A stretch of DNA of 64,000 nt from the NCBI GenBank assembly GCA_947088865.1, contig CAMUHY010000005.1:1-64000 (forward strand). The letters are read 5' to 3'. Position numbers and translations under genes: made by a program. How positions within the stretch are numbered: position 1 is the first letter of the stretch; the number at the start of each line of letters is the position of its first letter. This DNA is from an uncultured Eubacterium sp. Its GTDB lineage: Bacteria; Bacillota; Clostridia; Lachnospirales; Lachnospiraceae. Positions 7,955 through 17,847 of this stretch are shown here, piece by piece. Below the pieces are notes generated by a model. That model saw nothing but the letters and a program-made list of their open reading frames with translations. It did not search any database and was not told the DNA's origin.

Positions 7955-10900
7955 TTACATTATTTTTTCAAGATTTTTATTTGCTGTTGCCAGCATTAAT
8001 TTAATTCGGTTTAACTGATTGACTTCAGAAGCGCCAGGGTCATAATCCACAGCAATAATATTGGATTCTGGAAATGTTGTTCTAAGCTCTTTAATAACGC
8101 CTTTTCCTACAATATGATTTGGAAGGCAGGCAAATGGCTGACAGCATACAATATTGTTGACACCATTGTGCATAAGTTCAATCATTTCTCCAGTAAGAAG
8201 CCAGCCTTCACCTGTTTGATTGCCCAGTGAAACCAAATCTTTTGCCAAGTCTGCTGTTTCCTTAATATTGGATGGAGGCGTAAATCGCTTGCTGTTTTTC
8301 AGTGCATTGTTTCCTGCTTTTCTAAACCACTCAATAATTTTTATAATGGAATTGTTGACAAATGCGGATTTTTTGGAAGCGCCAAGATACTTCTTTTTAA
8401 AGTTGGCATTTTCTGCACAATACAAAAGAAATCCCATTAAATCAGGAACAACTGCTTCCGCACCTTCCGATTCCAATAAATCGACAATATAATTATTGGC
8501 AGATGGAAGAAATTTAACAAGAATTTCACCAACAATGCCCACACGTGGTTTTTTAATATCTAAAAGTTCAATCGAGTCAAAGTCATTTACAATAGCTTGG
8601 CAATTTTTATTAAATTCACTCATGGATACTTTATTTTCTTGCAGTTGTTTGATAATGATATCTTTCCATTTTTCATGAAGTGCATTGACAGAACCAGCAA
8701 CTTTTTCATAAGGTCTTGTTCGGTATACGACATTCATAAAAATATCACCATATTCAATTGCCATCATTGCTTTTTTTAGCATCGTTAAGTCATACTTAAA
8801 TCCAGAGTTGGATTCAAGTCCTTGTGCGCTTAAAGAAATGACAGGAATATAAGATAAACCAGCTTTTCCAAGCGCTCTACGTATAAAGCCGATATAGTTG
8901 GAAGCTCTGCATCCACCTCCCGTTTGTGTGATAATAATGGCGGTTCTATGTAAGTCATATTTTCCAGATAAAACGGCATTCATAATCTGTCCAACAACCA
9001 TAAGCGAAGGATAGCAGGCATCATTGTTGACATATTTTAAACCGACATCAACAGACGACTTATTATCATTGTCAAGGACTTCAAAATTATATCCACATGA
9101 ATTGAGTGCTGGTTCTAATAAATCAAAATGAATCGGTGACATTTGAGGACACAATATCGTATAATTTTTTCGCATTTCCGGTGTAAATTCAACACGTTCA
9201 TAAGCAGAACTGGTAATCGTTCTCTTTAAGTGATGTTTGTCACGCACTTTTAATGCGGCGATTAACGAGCGTACTCGTATTCTTGCGGCGCCAAGATTAT
9301 TGACTTCATCAATTTTTAAAACGGTATAAATCTTGCCCGCTTTTACTAAAATATCATTAACCGCATCGGTTGTTACGGCATCAAGACCACAGCCAAAGGA
9401 ATTAAGCTGAATTAAATCCAGATTTTCCTTTGTCTTAACAAAACTTGCCGCCGCATAGAGTCTTGAATGATACATCCATTGGTCCATTACAATCAAAGGT
9501 CGCTCCACTGTCCCTAAATGGGATACAGCATCCTCTGTAAGTACAGCAATTCCATAAGAATTGATTAATTCCGGGATACCATGATTAATTTCAGGGTCTA
9601 CATGGTATGGTCGTCCAGCTAAGACGATGCCTCGCTTTCCATGTTCATCAAGATAGGAAAGGACTTCCTCGCCTTTTTTTTGGACGTCAAGTCGAAATTG
9701 AATCAACTCATTCCAAGCGTATATAACTGCATTTTTAACCTCTTTTGAAGGAATATCTGAAAATTCTTCAATCAGTCGTTTGGATAGAATACTAGCATTT
9801 TCAAAGGATAAAAATGGATTTCTAAAATCAATATGGTGCGTTTTTAATTCTTCTACATTATTTTTAATATTTTCAGCATACGATGTCACAATAGGGCAGT
9901 TGTAGTGATTATTTGCCTTGTCAATCTCCTTATGTTCATAAGGAACACAAGGATAAAATATAAATTGAACGCCCTGTTTAATAAGCCATGATATATGACC
10001 ATGTGCAAGTTTGGCAGGGTAACATTCCGATTCCGAAGGTATGGATTCAATGCCCAGTTCATATATTTTTCGATTGGATTGCGGCGACAGCAAAACACGA
10101 TATCCTAATTTTGTAAAAAATGTAAACCAAAAAGGATAATTTTCATACATATTAAGGACGCGAGGTATACCAACAATGCCTCTTGTAGCTTCATGTGCTT
10201 CCAATGGTTCATAGTCAAATAGTCGGTGCAGTTTATAATCAAATAAGTTTGGAAGTTTTTTGGTACTTTTTTCTTTGCCAAGACCTCGTTCGCAGCGATT
10301 GCCAGTAATAAACTGTCTGCCTCCAGAAAACTTATTGATGGTAAGATGACAGTTGTTTGTACAGCCTTTACATCGTGCAATTGTTGTGTCAAAGGTTAAA
10401 GCATTGATTTTATCAATGCCAAGCATAGACGATTCCGATATGCCATCATAGCGCTCACGGGCGATAAGGGCGGCGCCAAATGCTCCCATAATACCTGCAA
10501 TATCAGGTCTTATAGCATGGACACCCGTTATTTTTTCAAAACTTCTAAGCACAGCATTATTGTAGAATGTTCCGCCTTGAACAACAATATGTGTACCTAA
10601 ATCTTTTGGTTCTGAAATTTTTATAACTTTGTACAGTGCATTTTTAATAACAGAATATGCAAGTCCGGCAGAAATATCGGCAACTTCTGCCCCTTCTTTT
10701 TGTGCCTGTTTTACTTTAGAATTCATAAATACCGTACAGCGTGTTCCTAAATCAATTGGATTAGAGGCAAACAATGCTTCTTTTGCAAATTCTTGAACGG
10801 TAAAGTTTAACGATTTTGCAAAGGTTTCAATAAAGGAACCACAGCCAGAAGAACAAGCTTCATTTAGTAAAACAGAATCAACGGTCTGATTTTTAATCTT

Positions 10901-12181
10901 GATGCATTTCATATCTTGACCGCCAATATCAATAATGCAATCTACATCGGGGTCAAAAAAGGCAGCAGCATAAAAATGAGAAACGGTCTCAACTTCTCCC
11001 TCATCAATCATCAACGCTGCCTTAATTAAAGCTTCACCATATCCAGTAGAGCAGGAATGAACAATTTTGGCGTTAGAAGGCAACAGAGAATAAATTTCCT
11101 TTAGTGATTTGATGGTCGTAGCAAGCGGAGAACCATTGTTGCTTGAATAAAAGGAATATAATAATTTGCCGTTTTCATCGACCAATGCCACTTTTGTTGT
11201 CGTGGAACCTGCATCGATTCCAAGATAGCAATTTCCTTCATATTCTTTGATGTCCGCCGTCTCTACTTTGGCATGTGCATGCCGATTGATAAATGCATCG
11301 TAGACGAGTTGGTTTTCAAAAAGCGGCTGCATACGTTCCACTTCAAAGTCTAGTTTAATTTTGCCCTGTAATTTTTCAATCATGGCAGAAATAGGAATAT
11401 GTACCTCTTCTTTATAATTCATAGCAGCGCCGATAGCAGCAAAAAGATGTGAATGCGTTGGAGCAATAATCTGTTCTGGAGCAAGGCTTAATGTTCGTAT
11501 AAAACAATTTCTTAACTCTGAAAGGAAATGAAGCGGTCCGCCTAAAAAGGCAACGTTTCCACGAATAGGCTTGCCGCAGGCAAGACCAGAAATCGTTTGA
11601 TTGACAACAGCCTGAAATATAGAAGCAGATAAATCGGGTTTTGTAGCTCCTTCATTAATTAATGGCTGGATGTCGGATTTGGCAAATACGCCGCAGCGGG
11701 CAGCAATAGGGTATATAGATTGATAATTTTTGGCATACTCATTAAGACCGAGCGCATCGGTCTGCAAAAGAGTTGCCATCTGGTCTATAAAAGAACCTGT
11801 ACCACCTGCACAGATACCATTCATACGTTGGTCGATACCATTTGTAAAGTAGATAATTTTGGCATCTTCTCCACCCAATTCAATAGCAACATCACATTGT
11901 GGAGCTTCCGCCTGAAGTGTCGTTGAAACAGCAATAACTTCTTGAGTAAAAGGCACTTCAAGATGTTTTGCAAGAGTTAATCCGCCAGAGCCAGTAATAA
12001 CAGGAAAACAATCAAATGTTCCCAATTGTTCAACCGACTTTTCAAGCAATAATTGTAATGTTTCCTGTATATTTGCAAAATGTCTTTCATAATCTGAGAA
12101 TACTACGTTGTCTTGATTATCAATTAAGGCAATCTTAACAGTAGTAGAACCAATATCAATACCTAACTTAAATGAATTCAT
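7955..12181 (-). CDS. Acyl-CoA dehydratase activase-type double ATPase fused to dehydratase-like domains
   Basis: A 1408-residue member of the BadF/HgdC-type activase superfamily. Relatives couple ATP hydrolysis to single-electron transfer into 2-hydroxyacyl-CoA dehydratases. Two ASKHA ATPase domains are visible: [10 protein letters not shown] near residue 7 and [10 protein letters not shown] near 320, each followed by a Cys-containing loop ([19 protein letters not shown]) that could hold an iron-sulfur cluster. A CKGCTNNC segment (~625) starts a DUF2229-like region, and the C-terminal ~400 residues resemble the HgdB-type dehydratase fold. The true substrate of these large fused proteins is not known. 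GGAGG lies 19 nt upstream of the ATG with a tiny hairpin in between. Confidence 0.85.
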   Translation of the reverse strand: MNSFKLGIDIGSTTVKIALIDNQDNVVFSDYERHFANIQETLQLLLEKSVEQLGTFDCFPVITGSGGLTLAKHLEVPFTQEVIAVSTTLQAEAPQCDVAIELGGEDAKIIYFTNGIDQRMNGICAGGTGSFIDQMATLLQTDALGLNEYAKNYQSIYPIAARCGVFAKSDIQPLINEGATKPDLSASIFQAVVNQTISGLACGKPIRGNVAFLGGPLHFLSELRNCFIRTLSLAPEQIIAPTHSHLFAAIGAAMNYKEEVHIPISAMIEKLQGKIKLDFEVERMQPLFENQLVYDAFINRHAHAKVETADIKEYEGNCYLGIDAGSTTTKVALVDENGKLLYSFYSSNNGSPLATTIKSLKEIYSLLPSNAKIVHSCSTGYGEALIKAALMIDEGEVETVSHFYAAAFFDPDVDCIIDIGGQDMKCIKIKNQTVDSVLLNEACSSGCGSFIETFAKSLNFTVQEFAKEALFASNPIDLGTRCTVFMNSKVKQAQKEGAEVADISAGLAYSVIKNALYKVIKISEPKDLGTHIVVQGGTFYNNAVLRSFEKITGVHAIRPDIAGIMGAFGAALIARERYDGISESSMLGIDKINALTFDTTIARCKGCTNNCHLTINKFSGGRQFITGNRCERGLGKEKSTKKLPNLFDYKLHRLFDYEPLEAHEATRGIVGIPRVLNMYENYPFWFTFFTKLGYRVLLSPQSNRKIYELGIESIPSESECYPAKLAHGHISWLIKQGVQFIFYPCVPYEHKEIDKANNHYNCPIVTSYAENIKNNVEELKTHHIDFRNPFLSFENASILSKRLIEEFSDIPSKEVKNAVIYAWNELIQFRLDVQKKGEEVLSYLDEHGKRGIVLAGRPYHVDPEINHGIPELINSYGIAVLTEDAVSHLGTVERPLIVMDQWMYHSRLYAAASFVKTKENLDLIQLNSFGCGLDAVTTDAVNDILVKAGKIYTVLKIDEVNNLGAARIRVRSLIAALKVRDKHHLKRTITSSAYERVEFTPEMRKNYTILCPQMSPIHFDLLEPALNSCGYNFEVLDNDNKSSVDVGLKYVNNDACYPSLMVVGQIMNAVLSGKYDLHRTAIIITQTGGGCRASNYIGFIRRALGKAGLSYIPVISLSAQGLESNSGFKYDLTMLKKAMMAIEYGDIFMNVVYRTRPYEKVAGSVNALHEKWKDIIIKQLQENKVSMSEFNKNCQAIVNDFDSIELLDIKKPRVGIVGEILVKFLPSANNYIVDLLESEGAEAVVPDLMGFLLYCAENANFKKKYLGASKKSAFVNNSIIKIIEWFRKAGNNALKNSKRFTPPSNIKETADLAKDLVSLGNQTGEGWLLTGEMIELMHNGVNNIVCCQPFACLPNHIVGKGVIKELRTTFPESNIIAVDYDPGASEVNQLNRIKLMLATANKNLEKIM

Positions 12182-12319
12182 ATATCTTAGCCAAAGGCTG
12201 CCTCCTTTTAAAATCTCTAGTTCCTGTCGAAAAAGGTCGAAACCGTAATAGGGATATTATATTACGAATAAAATTTTTTTTCAACATTAGTTTAAACAAA
12301 CAGTTCTGTCATGTAATTG

Positions 12320-12348
12320 TTGACAAAAAACATGCACTTCTTTATACT
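12320..12348 (+). promoter_or_regulatory. SigA-type promoter upstream of the rhomboid-like gene
   Basis: TTGACA (12320-12325), 17-nt spacer, TATACT (12343-12348), about 116 nt before the next start codon. Confidence 0.75.
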
Positions 12349-12464
12349 TTAAACTAATTACTTCAATTTTTATAGCGGTAAATTATAGAATTAAGTGAAA
12401 AATAAATGAGTAAAAACATCGTTTCATCATGGTGTAAAAAAATAAAGAAAGGATAATTAATTTA

Positions 12465-13445
12465 ATGAAATGGTTTGATAAATTAGAACGCAGATTTGGT
12501 AAATATGCCATACACAATCTGATGTATTATATCATAGGTATCTATGTACTTGGATTTGCGGTGGCTATGTTTTTTCCAGATGTATATAGTGCGTATTTAA
12601 GTCTTGATGTGGAAATGATACTAAGGGGGCAGGTATGGAGACTGCTTACATTTATGTTACAGCCTCCATCATACAGTTTGATTTTTATTTTGTTTACCTT
12701 GTATTTCTATTATATGATTGGTACAGTGCTTGAGCGAATATGGGGGGCTTTTCGATTTAATGTCTATTATTTTAGCGGGGTAATCCTGCATATTATTGCA
12801 GCGTTTATCATATATTTTATTTTTGGACAGTCCTTTTCAATGTCTACCTATTATATTAATTTAGCGCTTTTTATGGCGTTTGCGGTAGAACAGTCTGATA
12901 CACAGGTATTATTATTTTTTGTATTGCCTATCAAGATGAAATGGCTGGGTATTTTAGACGGCATTATTTTTGGGATTACGATTGTCGGCGGCTTTATGGT
13001 GACAATACTGCCAGAGACTGTCTGGTATGGATTATATAATATGGGGCTTTTAGCGGGTAGTGTATATTATTGTTATGTCAATGCAACCTGTGCGCTGGTA
13101 TCCATGTTAAATTTTCTTGTTTTTTTGCTGATTACATTTAAAAAGCCTGCTAGAACAGCAACGCAGCGCAATTATCAAAAAATGCAAAAAACGGCAAGGA
13201 AAGCACAAAAGAATCAACAGCGCCCAAGTTTTAATGAAAAATTTTACAATGCCAACAGTGAAAAATCAACGTGGGAGAGCGCCAATAAGCCTTATATAAA
13301 CAGGGGCGGTGCAAAACATCAGTGTGCTGTCTGCAAAAGAACAGAATTAGATGATGACAGTCTAGTTTTTCGATATTGTTCTAAATGTGTAGGCGGAAAA
13401 GAATATTGTAATGAACATCTTTATACGCATATTCATGTGAAATAA
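12465..13445 (+). CDS. Rhomboid-like membrane protein without catalytic Ser, with C-terminal zinc ribbon
   Basis: Residues ~18-225 form about six membrane segments with rhomboid-family landmarks: GQVWRLLTFML after the first helix and TLYFYYMIGTVLERIWG in the second. The protease motif GxSG is absent; the corresponding helix reads LALFMAFAVEQ, and no catalytic His is evident. A basic linker follows, and then a C-terminal metal site (CAVC, YCSKC, YCNEH and a final HIH). It is therefore probably a pseudoprotease that binds membrane proteins or partners. Promoter TTGACA-N17-TATACT lies upstream and AAAGGA precedes the ATG. It is 33 bp ahead of pyk. Confidence 0.75.
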   Translation: MKWFDKLERRFGKYAIHNLMYYIIGIYVLGFAVAMFFPDVYSAYLSLDVEMILRGQVWRLLTFMLQPPSYSLIFILFTLYFYYMIGTVLERIWGAFRFNVYYFSGVILHIIAAFIIYFIFGQSFSMSTYYINLALFMAFAVEQSDTQVLLFFVLPIKMKWLGILDGIIFGITIVGGFMVTILPETVWYGLYNMGLLAGSVYYCYVNATCALVSMLNFLVFLLITFKKPARTATQRNYQKMQKTARKAQKNQQRPSFNEKFYNANSEKSTWESANKPYINRGGAKHQCAVCKRTELDDDSLVFRYCSKCVGGKEYCNEHLYTHIHVK

Positions 13446-13478
13446 ATAATCAATATTTTTATAATGGAGGATAGTTTA

Positions 13479-14909
13479 ATGAAGAAAACAAAGATTATAT
13501 GTACAATGGGTCCTAATACAAATGACCGAGAGCTGATTAAACAGCTTGCGCTTGCTGGTATGGATATAGCAAGATTTAATTTTTCTCATGGAAATCAAGA
13601 AGAACAGGGAGGACGATTCAAACTTGTTGACAGTGTGAGAAGCGAGTTAAATATTCCTATTGCGACATTGCTTGACACAAAGGGTCCAGAGATTAGAACA
13701 GGTGTTATTAAGGATGGCAAAAAGATTACACTGAATGAAGGGCAAAAATATATATTGACAACAAGAGAGGTGGAGAGTGATGAAAATATCAACCATATCA
13801 CATATGCTGGACTGCCTAAGGATATTGCAGAGGGGAATCTTATATTAATTGATGATGGCTTGATTGAATTAAAAGTGACAAAGATTGTTGAAGATACCGA
13901 TATTGAATGTATTGTTGTCAATGGCGGAGAGCTTGGCTCTACAAAAGGAGTTAATGTGCCGAATGTCAGTATTCGTCTGCCTGGTATTACTGAAAAAGAT
14001 AAAGAAGATATTTTGTTTGGAATCGAGCAGGGATTTGATTTTATTGCGGCTTCATTTGTGCGCAATGCAGCATGTATTCAGGAGATAAAAGAAATTTTGT
14101 GGTCGCATGATGCCGATATTCCAGTAATTGCAAAGATTGAGAATGCGGAGGGGATTCGTAATATTGATGAAATTATCCGTGTGTCTGACGGCATTATGAT
14201 TGCAAGAGGTGATATGGGTGTTGAGATTCCATCAGAGGAAGTTCCACGTATTCAAAAGGATATTATTAGAAAATGCAATGAAGCCTACAAGCCTGTTATT
14301 ACAGCAACACAGATGTTAGATTCCATGATTCGCAATCCGCGTCCTACAAGAGCAGAAGTGACAGACGTTGCCAACGCTATATATGACGGTACCGATGTTG
14401 TTATGTTATCGGGTGAGACTGCCAATGGAAAATATCCGCTTGAAGCGTTAAAGATGATGGCTAAGATTGCTGAGTCCACAGAAAAAGACTGTGTGAGCAG
14501 AAGAATTGACAATACGCAAGTGCATACCAAAAGGAGTATTTCAAGCGCTGTTGCCAATGCATCCGTACAGACGGCCGATATTTTAAATGCCAAAGCAATT
14601 GTATGTCCAACAATTTCTGGTTTTACAGCAAGATTGACTTCAAAGTTAAAACCAGAAGCATTGATTATCGGCTGTTCACCATATGAGAATGTACTTCGCA
14701 AGATGCAGATATATTGGGGCGTAAAACCTTTAAAGACAGCCGTTGAAAAATCGACGGACAAAATTGTAGACCATGCGATTGAGGTTGCAGAAAATGCAGG
14801 ATATATCGGTGAGGGGGATGTTGTTATTGTATCGGCAGGTATTGCCACTAATTCAGCGCCAACTTCAAAGAGAGGTCTGACAAATACTATGAGAGTCGTT
14901 ACGATTTAA
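13479..14909 (+). CDS. pyk: Pyruvate kinase
   Basis: Last step of glycolysis: phosphoenolpyruvate plus ADP to pyruvate plus ATP. Visible landmarks are MDIARFNFSHG, LLDTKGPEIRTG, the active-site Lys in VIAKIENAEG and the metal-binding MIARGDMGVEIP. At 476 aa this is the classical form lacking the extra PEP-utiliser-like C-terminal domain found in Bacillus enzymes. The ATG at 13479 follows GGAGG by 8 nt; an earlier in-frame ATG at 13464 overlaps that site. Confidence 0.97.
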   Translation: MKKTKIICTMGPNTNDRELIKQLALAGMDIARFNFSHGNQEEQGGRFKLVDSVRSELNIPIATLLDTKGPEIRTGVIKDGKKITLNEGQKYILTTREVESDENINHITYAGLPKDIAEGNLILIDDGLIELKVTKIVEDTDIECIVVNGGELGSTKGVNVPNVSIRLPGITEKDKEDILFGIEQGFDFIAASFVRNAACIQEIKEILWSHDADIPVIAKIENAEGIRNIDEIIRVSDGIMIARGDMGVEIPSEEVPRIQKDIIRKCNEAYKPVITATQMLDSMIRNPRPTRAEVTDVANAIYDGTDVVMLSGETANGKYPLEALKMMAKIAESTEKDCVSRRIDNTQVHTKRSISSAVANASVQTADILNAKAIVCPTISGFTARLTSKLKPEALIIGCSPYENVLRKMQIYWGVKPLKTAVEKSTDKIVDHAIEVAENAGYIGEGDVVIVSAGIATNSAPTSKRGLTNTMRVVTI

Positions 14910-14924
14910 CCTTTGGAGAAAGTA

Positions 14925-15398
14925 ATGGATAAAGCAAAAAAAATATTGATATGGATTCCAGCAGTGATAGTAGCCTTTATCATATTTGGATTTTCAGGTC
15001 AAAATGGGGAACAATCCAAAGGATTAAGCTATAAAGTAGCAGAGGTGCTGGTAGATGGAGCGGATGCGCTGCACTTGATTGATATAAAATATATTGGAAG
15101 AGAACATGCGATTGAGCAGATGCAAACCCCTGTGAGAAAAATTGCACATATGACAGAGTACGCGCTTTTTGCGTTAAGTGTATATATTGCACTTGCCGTT
15201 GATGGAATAAAGTGGCGTTGGACAAAATATGCAGCCTTTTTGATTGTTGTTGCATATGCTTGTACCGATGAACTGCACCAGTTATTTATTTCGGGCAGAA
15301 GTGCTTCGATTATTGATGTGCTTATTGATGCAACAGGTGGATTTATAGCCATATTCATATGTATGATGTGTGATAAGAGGCGAAAAGTTGTTATATAA
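14925..15398 (+). CDS. VanZ-like family membrane protein
   Basis: A 157-residue protein with about four hydrophobic segments and the VanZ-family pattern: FSGQNGEQS after the first helix, RKIAHMTEYALFAL and YACTDELHQLFISGRSASIIDVLIDATGG. VanZ homologues are widespread in Firmicutes; roles in glycopeptide tolerance and surface biology have been suggested but the biochemical role is open. The ATG at 14925 follows GGAGAAA; in-frame TTG 14913 overlaps the ribosome site. It is 15 nt after pyk, so likely co-transcribed. Confidence 0.85.
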   Translation: MDKAKKILIWIPAVIVAFIIFGFSGQNGEQSKGLSYKVAEVLVDGADALHLIDIKYIGREHAIEQMQTPVRKIAHMTEYALFALSVYIALAVDGIKWRWTKYAAFLIVVAYACTDELHQLFISGRSASIIDVLIDATGGFIAIFICMMCDKRRKVVI

Positions 15399-15445
15399 AT
15401 TGAACGTATATTTACGGCATGAGAAAGAGAAGGGAAAGGATAAAA

Positions 15446-16669
15446 ATGAAAGTATATGATGAACTGATAGCCAGAGGTTTAATTGCTCAGGTTACAGACG
15501 AGGACGTAATTAAAGATTTAATCAATAATGGAAAGGCAACGTTTTATATTGGTTTTGACCCTACGGCAGATAGTCTTCATGTTGGACACTTTATGGCATT
15601 GTGTTTGATGAAACGACTTCAGATGGCAGGCAATAAGCCTATCGTGCTTATTGGAGGCGGTACGGCGATGATTGGCGACCCTTCTGGCAGAACGGATATG
15701 CGTCAGATGATGACGCCTGAAATGATACAACACAATGTGGACTGTTTTAAAAAGCAAATGGAAAAATTTATTGATTTTTCAGCCGGAAAGGCTATTATTG
15801 TGAATAATGCAGATTGGCTTTTAAAGCTTAATTATGTTGAATTGTTAAGGGAAGTTGGCGCTTGTTTTTCAGTCAATAATATGTTAAGGGCAGAATGTTA
15901 TAAGCAGAGAATGGAAAAAGGATTAAGCTTTTTAGAGTTTAACTATATGATTATGCAGTCTTATGATTTCTTGATGCTGTATCAAAAATATGGCTGTACG
16001 CTTCAATTTGGCGGCGATGACCAATGGAGCAATATGCTTGGCGGAACAGAGCTTATCCGAAGAAAGTTAGGCAAAGATGCCAGTGCAATGACCATTACAT
16101 TATTGTTAAATTCAGAAGGCAAAAAAATGGGAAAGACACAAAAAGGAGCAGTGTGGCTTGACCCAGAAAAAACGACGCCTTATGAATTTTATCAATATTG
16201 GAGAAATGTAGATGATGCCGATGTGCTTAAATGTATTCGTTTGCTTACATTTTTGCCAATAGAAGAAATCGAAGCCATGAACGATTGGGAAGGCGCACAG
16301 CTTAATAAGGCAAAAGAGATACTGGCGTATGAGCTTACAAAACTGGTTCACAGTGAGGAGGAAGCAAAAAAAGCAGAGCAGACTGCAAAATCCATTTTTA
16401 CGGGAGGCGATTCAGAAAATATGCCGTCCGTTGAGATTGATTTGGATGTATTTAAAGAAGGCAATATTGATATTATATCCATTGTACATTTAGCGGGCTT
16501 GGTTTCTTCACGTTCAGAAGCTAGAAGAGCAATAGAACAAGGCGGCGTCAGTATTAATGGAGAGCGAGTAAATTCAATAGAAGAAACGTTTCCTTTAGAG
16601 CTTTTTAAAGATGGGGTTGTTGTTAAAAAAGGTAAAAAAAGTTTTAAAAAGGTTACTGTGAAAAAATAG
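15446..16669 (+). CDS. tyrS: Tyrosyl-tRNA synthetase
   Basis: Charges tRNA-Tyr. Class I signature HVGH in FDPTADSLHVGH and the second signature KMGKT in GKKMGKTQKG are present, together with GGDDQWSN and a C-terminal S4-like RNA-binding domain (SSRSEARRAIEQGGVSING). The ATG at 15446 with AAAGGA upstream is preferred over the ATG at 15419. Full length, 407 aa. The space before it (47 bp) is too short for a T-box leader. Confidence 0.97.
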   Translation: MKVYDELIARGLIAQVTDEDVIKDLINNGKATFYIGFDPTADSLHVGHFMALCLMKRLQMAGNKPIVLIGGGTAMIGDPSGRTDMRQMMTPEMIQHNVDCFKKQMEKFIDFSAGKAIIVNNADWLLKLNYVELLREVGACFSVNNMLRAECYKQRMEKGLSFLEFNYMIMQSYDFLMLYQKYGCTLQFGGDDQWSNMLGGTELIRRKLGKDASAMTITLLLNSEGKKMGKTQKGAVWLDPEKTTPYEFYQYWRNVDDADVLKCIRLLTFLPIEEIEAMNDWEGAQLNKAKEILAYELTKLVHSEEEAKKAEQTAKSIFTGGDSENMPSVEIDLDVFKEGNIDIISIVHLAGLVSSRSEARRAIEQGGVSINGERVNSIEETFPLELFKDGVVVKKGKKSFKKVTVKK

Positions 16670-16677
16670 GAATATTT

Positions 16678-17847
16678 ATGAAAAAAGAAGATATTATCAT
16701 TATAAGAATAACAAGCGCAGCAGTGTTGCTTGCTGCGCTGGCATTAATTTTATTATTGGGCGCACAGTCAGGATTGTTTCAGTATTATATAGATATGATA
16801 AATAATAATGAATACAGTCATATGGCGGGTTCCGCTTATAATGCTGCATTTTTTAATGGAGCAAATACGATTTATACCTTTTTATTTGATTTGACACTCT
16901 ATACAACTATTATCGGTGCAATAGGCTTATTACTAAAATTAAAAGGCGTTTCTTCTATCGCTTTATGCGGCGCTGTCAGCAGTATTGTAACAGGTGTTTA
17001 TATTATATTGGTATATATATTAGAAAATAATGTTTTATTACATAAGGCGGCATCTTATATCTATCTGCATGAAACGGGCAATTATGCTGATGGGGACAGA
17101 ATACTTCATATAAAAGTTGTAATTATGGGAATTGTTCTTATTGCTATTGGTATTTTAGCTATTTTAATTATTAAGAGCAGCAATGTGAAAAAGATGTATT
17201 CCTATAACAGTTCCTATAAACATACAGGGCTGATTGCTATGCTTCCTGTATTTTATGGCTGTATTTTTATGGAAATAGTAAAAAATATATTATTGGAATC
17301 CGTCACAAACATTCAGGAACAAGATGGACAAGTGTATACGATTTTGACAGAACATTATTTTGATGGTATGCCATTATTTCATATAAAATTAATAGGCGTT
17401 GTATTAATCTCTGCTGTTTTGATTGTATTTGTCAATCGATTTATCCGCAAATTTCAGATTGATAAAACAATTATAGGCATTGTTTTTGGGTTGGCGTATG
17501 TTGTACAGATTGTTTTTATTATGGTAAATCCGCCTCGATTGTTTGGCTATTTATCTTTTGATGAACATATTTGTGATATGGTGGACGCTTCCAATGTGGT
17601 CTATATGATTATGTATGCGCTTGATGTTGTGTTTGTCAGTATATTGACAGCAGTATGTTTAAAAGATGATTACAGTCATAAAAAAATACTGATAACACTC
17701 AGTATACATTTTGTTATCAGCATTTTAGCTATTATAGGACTTCATTTTATTAGTCTTTCTGCAATATTTGCAGGTTGTGCAGCAGCCGATTTGGTTGCGT
17801 TAATCAGCTTCTTTTATACATCGAATATCCGTGCTGGCAACCATTGA
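16678..17847 (+). CDS. Polytopic membrane protein of unknown function
   Basis: A 389-residue hydrophobic protein with about ten predicted membrane helices and no recognised domain. The first helix is TSAAVLLAALALILLLGA, followed by a short external loop. It is 8 bp downstream of tyrS, so probably in the same transcript. Its last 48 bp overlap the 3' end of the convergent rqcH gene, and there is no terminator between the two. Confidence 0.75.
   Translation: MKKEDIIIIRITSAAVLLAALALILLLGAQSGLFQYYIDMINNNEYSHMAGSAYNAAFFNGANTIYTFLFDLTLYTTIIGAIGLLLKLKGVSSIALCGAVSSIVTGVYIILVYILENNVLLHKAASYIYLHETGNYADGDRILHIKVVIMGIVLIAIGILAILIIKSSNVKKMYSYNSSYKHTGLIAMLPVFYGCIFMEIVKNILLESVTNIQEQDGQVYTILTEHYFDGMPLFHIKLIGVVLISAVLIVFVNRFIRKFQIDKTIIGIVFGLAYVVQIVFIMVNPPRLFGYLSFDEHICDMVDASNVVYMIMYALDVVFVSILTAVCLKDDYSHKKILITLSIHFVISILAIIGLHFISLSAIFAGCAAADLVALISFFYTSNIRAGNH

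Noticed and set aside
12172-12357. 61-codon plus-strand frame in the activase leader
   Set aside because: No ribosome site and it overlaps the minus-strand start region; no protein-like pattern.
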